Positions 10,901-21,310 of a DNA stretch of 64,000 bases are shown piece by piece. Under the pieces are notes generated by a model. That model saw only the letters and a list, made by a program, of their open reading frames with translations. It did not search any database and was not told the DNA's origin. The position numbers and the translations under genes were made by a program. The DNA lies in contig BTRK01000002.1 of assembly GCA_036245805.1 (NCBI GenBank), positions 39,228,661 to 39,292,660 on the forward strand, in the 5' to 3' direction. Every line of letters begins with the position of its first letter. Positions within the stretch are counted from its first letter, which is position 1. This stretch comes from Pristionchus mayeri (lineage: Eukaryota; Nematoda; Chromadorea; Rhabditida; Neodiplogasteridae).

Positions 10901-13665
10901 TCAATAAAGCCAAATCCACAAATTTACCCAGACCCGTAAATAATATTTTAAAAAATCGAATTTCTCAAAATTATTTATAATACCGTTTTTATGGTGTATT
11001 TTGTCGCGTAGAAGCCGAATTTCACTATTAGAACTAGAGTGCGGGAAAGAAGAGCTTTAAAATCATAAAAATTATCATAGAAACGTGACCAAGGGCAAAC
11101 ATTGATATTTAGGAGACTGATAATATTGAGGTTATATATACCATTAGTATGTACCTTCTTTTGCATGGGGTGAGCATCTCATTTGCATATTAGAACGAAT
11201 AATCTAAAAACAGCAGACACGCGCTCACTCTTGCGGAAGACGAAGGCAGAATGTAAATATTTTTTACCGTTCAAAGCAGAAAAAATGATCGTGAATAGAT
11301 TCTGGTTCGATTGCCATCAACTCTTCCTATAGCTGTTCAACTCATTTGTGAGATACGACTGCTCGACGTTTTCGAAAGGGCCAAAAATTGCTCTTCCTTC
11401 CCGCACTCTAATTAGAACGCGTGAAAATTCGAAATAGAGGAGTTATTGACGAAATTTCGATCCTACAAGAGCCAATATCTCAATTCAAAAATGCGAGAAT
11501 TTGGGTCGCAATTGCGACATTTCGTGATAGTGAAGCATCCATAAGCTCTTAGATTATTTTGCAAACTCATATAATAGTTAGACATACTTAAGTTAGTGTA
11601 TGTGTTACAACTTGTGGATTCGGAAAATTCAATCATCCAATATATTTTTTTAAATATTATTTGTTGTTTTCTTCGGTCGAAATTGTTGGTTTTCCGATAA
11701 TTACTCCTCTATTTCGAATTTTCACGCGTTCTAATAGTGAGATTCGGTTTCTACGGGACAAAATACACCATAAAAACTGCATTATAAATAATTTTGAGAA
11801 ATTCGATTTTTCGACCCAAAATGAGGGGACGGGTCTGTGTAAATTTGTGGATTTCGCTTTGTTGAAGTGAAAAAACGACATACTTAGATAGCAAAAGGCA
11901 AAATACAAGAGAAAATATCATAGGGAGTTCAAAATATGGATATTTTCAACAGTTGAAAAAATCGAAAAAATCTAATTTTGGTCATTGTTTGGTCTTTCCA
12001 GCCTCAAATCTCAAAAAGCCACGGGTTTAACCGCCAGTTCTATTTTTATAGAGTAATGTCATAGATTAATGATCTTTGATCAAAAAATGGTAAAGAGTGG
12101 GTCCCCGAGCCGGTAGAATTTGTTTTCTGGTTTCAAAAATGATTTTTCAATTTTCTCACGATGAAGATGAAGTCATAGATTTTCATCGCCAACAGAAAAG
12201 TTGCTTAGAATAATTTTGCGCACATTTTGAGCCCAAAGCCATCATCCTTTCCTAAAAGACGGTTCTGGGAAAAACTGCCAACGTCAAAAGTTTTCTCGTC
12301 CCCAATATACTCTAACATAAATATCTCATGGATATTGCTCAAACTTTCGGCTCCTTGTTCCTCATGGTCATGCATTCTCTCAGAAGACGCGTGATATACT
12401 CAATCACATTCAATATGCATTATAGATCAAACTTGGAAATCTCAGAATCAGTAACGACACTGTAAAGCTCTGTGAATTTGATAGTTTCTCTGGACGACAC
12501 ATCTCTGCTCAACTGGTTGATGGTACTGAATTACGATCATCGAACGTATATTAATCAAATTTAGGCACTATTGTATTGTTTAGCAATGAGCGGCCCTTTC
12601 GACTATACGCAAAATCGGCGTGAGTATTTTTGTCGGAAATGTACTCCTTGTCAGAAGATACCTACAGTGAGTGTTGCAATGCCGACTTATCAGCGCAGGA
12701 AAATGAATCAAATTGTACTTTCAACGGAGTGATAGGAAACTGTGTTTATTTCTCGACTTCGAACAGAGATGTATGCCGATTTGACAATATATTAATAATC
12801 GATTTCCTATAAATTCAGACAACTCGTTTCTTCAGAGTTTCTTTAGAAGACGAACATATGCGTTGCGACATAATCAATGAAGTTTGAATATTCCAAATTT
12901 AATAAAATTGAACTTGCAGTTGAAACTTGCAGTTTCCCATTGAACTTGCAGTTAAGCAATTCGCAGACATCTCATTCAAGGCATCAGCCATTTTATTTCC
13001 TTGAGAGAGTGAAAGAGTGGCATGTATATCAATACGATGAGAATACTAACAAGAGGAAGGGAAGGACATTCGATATATCAAAGATCAAGTTTATCAGCCA
13101 ACATGAATGGCATATTCACAAGTGCCTAACAATGTATGTTAAATAGTAAAGAATAAATTTTCAGAAGGATTCTCTATCTTTTTCGCTATCACGCGGATGC
13201 AAATATTGTGGAAGTGAATGATAATGTAAGACAAATTGAGGGGCCAGTTCTCGATCTTGATCAAATCGTAAGTTTGATGAATTTCCGAATATGTTATGCA
13301 ACATTATAATTTCAATTGTACCCAATGACATGTGTTTTGAGGTGATCTACTCCACTCCTCTAATTGAGTCAATTTTCATTCTGACTTCCAACAATATTCT
13401 TATTCTGAACACCTTGAGTCTATACGTTACGCAACTAACTTATGAGTATGTAATGCAATTAATGAAAGATATTAAATCCGATTTTTAAATCGTTTAATGA
13501 CTAGAAAAATTAAGGCTCCCATGCAATTCAACTAATCATCGAATTGTCGGAGTTCAGAATGGGATTCTTACGATGTCTTTCGAAACACAAAACGAAGACC
13601 AAGAAAGACTATACCACCTTGCGAATGCCCAAATTCAAACAAATTACATTCGTTGTTTTTATTAA
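4964..13665 (+). CDS. gene A: two-module coiled-coil protein, family not recognised
   Basis: Proposed exons: 4964-5047, 5119-5146, 5187-5299 (or running across the MITE to 5704), 5732-5822, 5867-6000, 6115-6205, 6248-6378, 6449-6536 (module 1); 6613-6675, 6716-6790, 6905-6979, 7055-7117, 10052-10135, 10186-10290 (coiled coil; several exons are exactly 63, 75, 84 or 105 bases, all phase 0); 12426-12522, 12565-12619, 12668-12770, 12819-12881, 12967-13121, 13165-13267, 13342-13445, 13515-13665 (module 2). The product is about 690 residues. Each module starts with an acidic Leu-rich stretch, then RLYVKW/RLYAKS, then short beta-like segments such as AVIYFLTRD and GNCVYFSTSNRD, each followed by an aromatic or basic strand. 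The ATG follows an acceptor-like TTGCCAG by two bases. Copy C has the same exon lengths and phases across the coiled coil and module 2. No enzyme motif, signal peptide or membrane segment was seen. The two similar modules suggest a repeat-built beta fold, but this is inference. The junction around the MITE in exon 3 is uncertain. Confidence 0.68.
5322..5681. mobile_element. hAT-type MITE in or beside exon 3 of gene A
   Basis: A 360-base non-coding element. Its ends TAGGGCGGCAAGAACGG and CCGTTCTTGCCGCCCTA are near-perfect inverted repeats for about 23 bases, and it is flanked by 8-base direct duplications ATCCTCAT (5314-5321 and 5682-5689). An 8-base target duplication with TAGGG termini fits the hAT superfamily. 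The interior is rich in ACGGGTC repeats. Confidence 0.85.
8095..8420. repeat. degenerate GGTACCACTTGG minisatellite
   Basis: About fifteen imperfect copies of a roughly 20-base unit based on ACCTGGTACCACTTGG, in the loop of the foldback element. The unit contains the palindrome GGTACC. Open frames across it are repeat artefacts. Confidence 0.8.
8800..9125 (-). repeat. dispersed repeat R
   Basis: It carries blocks such as GGTCGATTTTCGAACTCTAC and ATCTCGTCGAGATCTTTCAG that recur at 21375-21690, 53021-53240 and in part at 54885-55015. Its outer end (GAGAGACTTTCTGAGAAAAC, reverse strand) recurs at 22550. It is the most widely reused non-coding unit in the window. Confidence 0.7.
10304..12396. 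mobile_element. 2.1 kb foldback element in a gene A intron
   Basis: Ends TATCGCGCGTCTTCTGAGAG and CTCTCAGAAGACGCGTGATA form an inverted pair flanked by TA. The arms are long near-perfect inverted repeats meeting near 11.4 kb. It sits about 13 bases after a gene A donor site, so removal depends on splicing across it. No coding frame was recognised. Confidence 0.85.
11035..11410. mobile_element. hAT-type MITE nested in the foldback element
   Basis: Termini TAGAGTGCGGGAAAG and CTTCCCGCACTCTA are inverted, and the 8-base direct duplication ATTAGAAC flanks both sides (11027-11034 and 11411-11418). It interrupts one arm of the surrounding foldback: the other arm (about 11720-11745) carries the uninterrupted sequence. 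Insertion therefore postdates the foldback. Confidence 0.85.
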
Positions 13666-14487
13666 GCGATTGTCATCAAATAGTTGTATAATTATGAAAA
13701 TGTAGCGTTATTTATCAAGTGAATTACTATGTTATTAATCAAACCACCCATCACATTGTTCTATAAATGCCCTTTGCGAGTATTGTCTACAAAGTTTACC
13801 AATTCAAGGCATATCAATAGGGTTGTTAATGAAATCTTTTGTGTATCAATCATAAACATGTGAGTATTTATCAAATATGTTCGTGTCGAGAAATGTATCT
13901 CATTATTTTGAAATATCACGCCACGTCAAAGTCCTTCTGTGTTATGTACATTACTGCCTTTTCCGAAGAAAATTGACGGAAGCATTGGTGGCAGTGATAT
14001 GTTAATGCTTCTCAAGGCAGGTTGAAGATACGACTTACTACGCACCTGCAGCAAATCTATTATAAAAATGAAAAGCGGTGAAGAAATTATCTACTCAAAA
14101 CATCAAAGTATACACACATCTTCTTGGTTCGAGTTTCCCCAGTCAGGGTTGAGTAGCGAGTGCGACTTCACCCGCACGTATCTCCTACAAATATGCATTC
14201 GAACACGTATTATTACTTCTTGACGACATACCTGGACTTCTCATATTTCGAATATACGACTAATGTTCTCAGGTAAATAAGTAAGCAGGTGACTACTGTG
14301 AGCATCGAGAAATACGGGTCGAATGGCAAGGGTAGGGAATGCGATAAGCACATCTTCGTGAGGTCTACGAAGCTCCTCACCTTCAAAGAATGTTGATTTT
14401 AAAATTTATAACTGCGGATCTTCATTTTGAGGTGATAACGACAAAGGACCACTCACGCATAATGTTTTGAGCAGTTTAAATGTAGTT
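13666..14487. other. spacer between gene A and the SecA-like gene
   Basis: About 820 bases between the 3' ends of two convergent genes. No paired splice sites, tRNA-like fold or transposon ends were recognised. Confidence 0.5.
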
Positions 14488-17400
14488 TTAAATAATGCGA
14501 CCCGCCTGTTTAATTTTTCTTAGTGCAATGTCTTCAAATAGTTTGGTTACTTGCTCTCGAATCTTCACAGTCAGATCATTATCTTGAAGAGGAGACAACC
14601 AAGCATTGGATCTCACCTTTCTGAGCCCTCTAGCAACCTTGAAATTATAGTTTTTGTATACCGTTATCAATACATTAGATCATAATAATAGCCATATTCT
14701 ATTTCCACGCCTTTCACGCACCATTCTGATGTCATCATCAAGAATCGATTGATGTGGCTCAGAAACGTCCGAAGAATAACAATCCGACAGGATAATTCGA
14801 GTGAACTCACGCAGCTGCAAATTATTTCTCTTTCGATTTGGCAAGCAGTACCATAATTGTGCAGATCAATAGTGCATGTAAAAAAGCAACTGTTCATTAT
14901 ATTGCAACATATATTGCCAAATTTATACAGGGCTCGTAAACACGTCCTCAATCTTGAAATCGATAAGATCCCTGAGTGCGGTCTCCAGAGATTCAACTAC
15001 CTGAACCTCAAAGTGATGTGGATTGTGCACGAACGATTGGCTCGGATGGAATGCATAAAAGTGTTGCAAATATCGCATTGCGTTGCTTACCTCCTCCGAT
15101 TCCGATCTTTCCACACCCGGTAGTGTAGCCAAGTGTTTCGCCTCATCGGCGAGTTCATTCCGCAAAGCTTCATAAGCGACAATGACATGCTTCATGGAGG
15201 AACATTGCATATGCTCCAATCGACCATTCTCAGCGAGCTCTCGTCGGGCATCAAGCGCTAGCCAGCGAAGGCGTAATTCAAACTCAGACTGGAATAAACG
15301 TTTTTTTACATATTAGGTTGATGCAAAAGTTTCTCCCTATTTTATTTTTAAAATTATCTCGAGCCATATTTGCCTGACTGGAATTTCCATTTAATACAAG
15401 TAGTTGGCATATAGATAGATTACACTCGCAGGACCGATTCGATTATGGGACGCGTATTGCGGCAATAAATAAAGAAAATGTCAAAATCTCAAAATATGAC
15501 GATTTTTAGGTGTACTTTGCTGGACCCTATCATTTGAATACGCGCAAACATAGGTGTCCACGAATGGCGGCGAGTGGGGTGCTGCGCAGGGCCCCACAGT
15601 GGGGCCCTGCGCAAGGCATGAATAGGGGGTCATGGAAAAATTGATTTGTAAGTCATGGTAGGTCAAGACTAAGTACCGTAATCAATCGATAGTACAGTAA
15701 CAGCAGATACCGTATACCACTACTGTAACCCGCTAATATCGCGAACTGACTTAATTTTCAAAAAATTAAAGTACCGTACCCAATCGACTTTACAGTACCC
15801 CCAGATACCGTATGCCACTACTGTAACCCGCTATTACCCGCTATTACTAACTTTATTTTTAAAAGTCCCGAAACCGTGTGCAATCGATTCTACAGTACCC
15901 AAGTAACTACCGTAACCCAGTTCCTTGGGTCAGATCCTGTTCCTTGGGTCAAACATTTTTCTAAAAATTTCAAACGTTTTTCTAAAAATCCTAAATCTAT
16001 CGTAAAATGATTATACAGTAAAGAGATACATGTTAGGATACTTTAAAATAATTTAGCTATCTAATAAGAATTTTTAGAAAAATGTTTGACCCAAGGAACT
16101 GGATCTGACCCACGGAACTGGGTTACGGTAGTTGCTTGGGTACTGTAGAATCGATTGCACACGGTATCGGGACATTTTAAAAATAAATTTAGTTTGCGGT
16201 AATAGTGGGCTACAGTAGTGGTATACGGTATCAGGGGGTACTGTAGGGTCGATTGGGTACGGTACTTTAACTTTTTGAAAATAAAGTCAGTTCGCGATAA
16301 TAGCGGGTTACGGTAGTGGTATACGGTATCGGATGTTACTGTACTATCGATTGGGTACGGTACTTAGTCTTGACCTACCATGACTTACAAATCAATTTTT
16401 CCATGACCCCCTGCCTTGCGCATGCATTGCGCAGCGCCCCACATGTGGGGCCCTGCGCAGCACCCCCCTCACCGCCGGCGTGGACACCTATGCGCGCAAA
16501 CAATCGATTCTGCCCATTTTAGAAATGATACCACTTGAGTTGCATTTCCAGAATAACACAGAATATCCGACCTTAAAGATGCTTTGGCAGATGAGAATTA
16601 GAAAAAGTGCTGATTGCGTTGCTCAAATTTTGTTATTTTTTTGTAATATGGTGCTGTTTCCGAATAGGTAGATGTATTCATTTCAAGTTTTGCGGTAATG
16701 CTAAGACTGGCGAGTACTTCATTGTGCACAACACTATGGATTACTGAGTCAATAACTGACCATTCGGGGCTATGAAATGAATTTCTGCAGAAATGCATCT
16801 CGAGCTAACATCTAATCAGGCTCTCATCTGAACTTGGCGTGACGTTCACATACTGAATTACATTCACGTGCATGCCCAGTAATCACGCTTTCAGTATTAT
16901 GTTTGTTTAATCGCTATCTCGTTTCTCCACGTTACTATGTATTTATAGAAATTATATTTGATTGCCAATTTTGCGATATTTGTCGGAGTGCTGTATCGGC
17001 GTGGCTAAATGGGGAGTAATGTAATACAGCTTTTTATAAAGCTCATTCAAGTACTTATTTATTGCAAAAGAACTTATGAGAATTGGTCACCTTTATAGGT
17101 CAGGGGAATCAGAAATGTAAAATTCTGAAAAAAGGGAGAAACTTTTGCATCAACCATATAAATTTAAGACGCCTCTCGTACCTCGAACCAGCGTTTGTTC
17201 TCGAGCTTGTTAAAGTAGTCGATAAGTTTGGGAAATGAAATGTTTGCCGGTGGAAGCAGTTGTATCAGCAAATCCGCCTTCACTCTCCCGACGATGCCCA
17301 TAACCTGGTCGACGAGATCCTGCCGGTGAAATTATTTTAGGATCGGACAGTTTGAATTAGGCCAGGTTTCCTGGAAAACGGATGAATGCCGTAAGCTGTA

Positions 17401-20400
17401 TTTGTTGACATCATGTTTTTAACGTTTTACCTAATTCTAAGTGGACATTACATAGCAAAAATACATACCAACTCTTGTGCGTCCACTTTTCTGGTTTGCT
17501 CATCGGCCGCAGATCTCATATTATGGAAGAGACGAATGAAGCGATGCTCATCGACCGTTTCGTGCTGCGCAGATTGCGAAAAGTGCGTTGCCATGCGGCA
17601 CTGATTGTAGTATCTGCAAGAGGAATGTAAGAGAGATATTGTGCAAAATATCTTACTCGGAAGATCCAAAGAGTGCATAGCATTTTCCCGAAAAATAACT
17701 CATTCGGGAGATTATCACTGATTAGGAAAGATAAAATCATTTTGGTAACCATTTTTAGGGTCTCACCTTTTATGAGGTTATTGAGCACCCACTCGCCAAG
17801 CTTTTCAACACCCATTTTTGCGAAGGGAGGTAGCAATGCTGAATATAATATTCCTTGTTGCATACAATGAGATAACAAATGTGTGATATTTCATTAAACA
17901 TTTGCAACGATACCGGCATAGATGCATTGCACCGCGTCTGGTAGAAATTTTCCAAATTTTGTTTTCGTCCAGTTAATTCCGTCAACAATATTCGACACCG
18001 TGTTTGATAGCACCTGATAATTATTATTAAAAATAAAATTATGTAGCCTACTTTTTTAATCTTCATTGGAGTATTTCGTCGAACCATCTCAATTCCTTTA
18101 TCAACTATGTGATTCACTTTTTCTGAAATAAATACGATAATATTTGATACGTTTCGTGATCCCTCACGGAGTATAGTCCCGATCAATCCTGATATTCCTC
18201 TGATTAGCCCATTATTCAGTACAAATTTGGTGTATCCAAAAAGTGCTCCAGCAACCTTCTTTGTATTGGACAGCTAAAAAATTATCATAGCATACTTTCT
18301 TAGAAAGTACAGTATCACCGGAAAGTATTTGCGCACTTTTTATTTCTAACGCAATTTCCGAATAAGTGGTGTGGGTGGCGCAGTGGTGTGAGGCGCCGCT
18401 CGTCATACAAGGGTCCTGAGTTCGATCCCCCGCCTGGGCATACCAAGCCCTCTATCCCTCCGGGGTCGGTAAATTGGTAGTGGCCTCGGTCGCGAAAGGT
18501 AACGTTCCCTAGAAGCACTTTGGACGGTAGGGTTACGTAGTCCAATTAGTAGTCGGCATCACCGCACTACACCACCTAGTGTAGTCGTTCACGACTGTAA
18601 AATAGCTTGACGTGGCTGCACCTTTACCTTTTTACCTTTTACCTTTTATTTCCGAACTCAGTGACATATCGAGCTGAAACTTCAGCTAAATGTAGCAAAT
18701 CCAACGGGAATAATATTCACTTATTGCGAACTTATGCACATTTCTCAATATTGCGTAGTGATGACTAGGGTGGTTGAAATGGATCACAGTTAACTGTCTT
18801 GTTTACTCTCTCATGCGGGTCTTCCGTGAGGATAGGGAGAGAGAGACGAGAGAGTCTCTCTCTCCACAGTGAATAGAGAGAGTAGGACTGCCAGAGGTGA
18901 CGGTTAACCGTCTCATCCGTCTCTGTTCTGTCGAGGCCCTCTATATATCGATCCGTTGATCCATTTCAGCCACCCTAGTGATGACGCAATCGCAGTCCAC
19001 TTTTTCGAAAAAAAAATCTCTTGAGAATTTTTCCATATCAGTTAAACTTTCTGAGTTTTGAGAACCATCCAAGTCATAGGTGTCCACGCCGCCTGCGACC
19101 CCTATTCATGCTTGCGCACCCCCCCCCCCTTCAGGACAAGCATGAACCCCGGGTCATGGTCAAAAATCGATGGTAGGTCACGGGTAGGTCAAGACTAAGT
19201 GCTTCACCAATCGATAGTACAGTACTTCCTGATACCGTATATGGCTACCGTAACCCCGACTATCACGAACTAACTTTATTTTTAAGAAGTCCTGGCACCG
19301 TGCACAATCGATGTGATACCGTGCCCGATCGATTGTACAGTACCCAACTGACTACCGTAACCCTGTTCCTTGGGTCAGATCCAGTTCCTTGGGACAAACT
19401 TTTTTTTTTAAATTTCAAACATTTTTCTAAAAATCCCAAATCGGACAGAAAATGATTCTACAGTAGTGAGGTATAGGGTAGGATACTTCAAAATAATTTT
19501 ATTATCGATTAAAGATTTTAAAAAAATGTTTGACCCAAGGAACTAGATCTGACCCAACTTGGTTACGGTAGTCAGCTGTGTACTGTATAATTGATCGGGC
19601 CCGACACTAGATCGATTGTGCACGATACCAGGACTTCTTAGAAATAAAGTTAGTTCGCGATAGTCGGGGTTACGGTAGTCCTATACGGTATCTGGTGGTA
19701 CTGTACTATCGATTGGATACGGTGCTTAGACTTTTTACTTTGTGTACGATATTTTCATTTTTTTGACAAAAATCAGTTGGCGATTATCGGGGTTACGGTA
19801 GCTATATACGGTATCAGGAAGTACTGTACTATCGATTGGTACAGTACTTAGTCTTGACCTACTCATGACCTAACATCGATTTTTGACCATGACCCGGGGT
19901 TCATGCTTGCGCAGTTCCCCTCGAAAAGCCATGACCCGGGGTTCATGCTTGCGCAGGTCCCCCTGAGGGTCGCCGCCACTGCTGGACAGCTATGATCCAA
20001 GTACTATCCGGAAAATACAGTTCAAGTTGCTACGACATCGCATCAGCTTGCTGTGTGTGATGCAAATTTAATGCCGCAAACTCTAGATAACTTCGCTCCT
20101 AGATAAGTTAGAGACTCGTTCAAGACATAAAAACTATTATTGTCATGGCCCTATAAGATTCCAAAAGTTTGCTGCCGATTGCTAATCATTTGCTCTCAAG
20201 GCACACTGAACTTAGCGGGTGTACAATTACAATTTCAAGTTTGATTTTGCATAAAATGTGGTTCATAAGCTGGAGGGTGCAACAATCATCAAAGAATCGA
20301 TTCCCAACTTTTGGTGGAGCTGGCTTCACTTTCCCGGCCGTAACAAACGATTTACGAACGCGCGGCCCTTTCAAAATGCACGATCTCTCTTCGCTCCGCT

Positions 20401-21310
20401 CTCTTCCCACTCTCTAGAGAAAACGCACGAACTCAAGAGGGGTGCGCGTTCGTAAATCGTTCGCTACGGCCTGGAAAGTGCCCCACCAAAAGTTGGGAAT
20501 CTAATCTTTCATGATTTTCGCATCTTCCTGATTTTATGCAAAATCGCCCTTGGAATTATACACCCCCGAAGTCATTTGAAAAAAAAGTTACTTTTTTCGT
20601 GCCCTGAGAGCAAATGATGAGCAATCGGCAACAAACTATCAGGATCTTCAAGATTCATGATAAGGATAATTTGAATGCCTTGAACGAGATTATCTAGATA
20701 CTCTAGACTCTACCCTAGATTACTCTAGATTATCTAGGAGCGAAGTTATGAGTTTGCGGAATCAAATTTGCAGCACACACAGCAAGCTGATGCGATGTCG
20801 TAGCAACTTGATATGTATTTTCCGTTTGACTGAAGTTTGACTGATATGGAAAAACAAGAGAAATATAATTTTTCGAATAAAGTGGACTGCGACTGTTTCA
20901 TCACTACGCAATATTGCGAAATATGCATAAGTTCGCAATAAGCGCGTCTTATTCCCCTTTGAATTTGCTACCTATAGATGAATTTTCAGCTCGATATATC
21001 ACCGGGTTCGGAAATTGCGGTAGAAAGACAATGTGTGCAAATAAATTCCGGCGATACTGTATTTTACATGCCTTATTGAGGGAAACTCCGGCTGCCATTC
21101 CTATGCTAATGAGTGATTTCATTTCAGCGTTTGTGCTTGCACCTGTCTCCTCGATTACAACAGAGAGCGGGACGAGTTTAAACATTTGAATTCCGTCTCG
21201 CAACTTCTGCCTTCGTGAATGGATGAATCGTGAGAGGTCACGCGCATTGACGAACTGAATGAGGTGATCATTATTGTCAATGAAGTTTTTAATCAATGAG
21301 GTTCTTATTT
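14488..21310 (-). CDS. SecA-like gene: C-terminal helical exons
   Basis: Proposed exons: 21068 to about 21310, 18052-18273, 17900-18013, 17767-17838, 17469-17613, 17182-17319, 15091-15288, about 14923-15006, and tentative small exons to a TAA at 14488. The 18052-18273 product ([13 protein letters not shown]...[20 protein letters not shown]) and the next exon ([15 protein letters not shown]) repeat the same amphipathic, glycine-containing helix pattern, which could be membrane-interacting. Later exons are charged helices ([39 protein letters not shown]). Two joins are off by one base as drawn. A readable stop (VFTSPV then TAA) at 14923 makes it uncertain whether the gene ends there or at 14488. 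Confidence 0.5.

Larger units (their letters stand above)
18310..21059. mobile_element. 2.75 kb Tc1/mariner-type foldback element in an intron
   Basis: Ends CAGTATCACCGGAAAGTATT and CCGGCGATACTG flanked by TA define it. Its arms are extended inverted repeats, e.g. a TGCTACGACATCGCATCAGC block near 20.03 kb mirrored at about 20.8 kb. It carries a SINE-like copy, a hAT MITE and a second foldback, making a nest at least three layers deep. It begins 36 bases from an exon on one side and 8 bases from an exon on the other. Confidence 0.8.
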
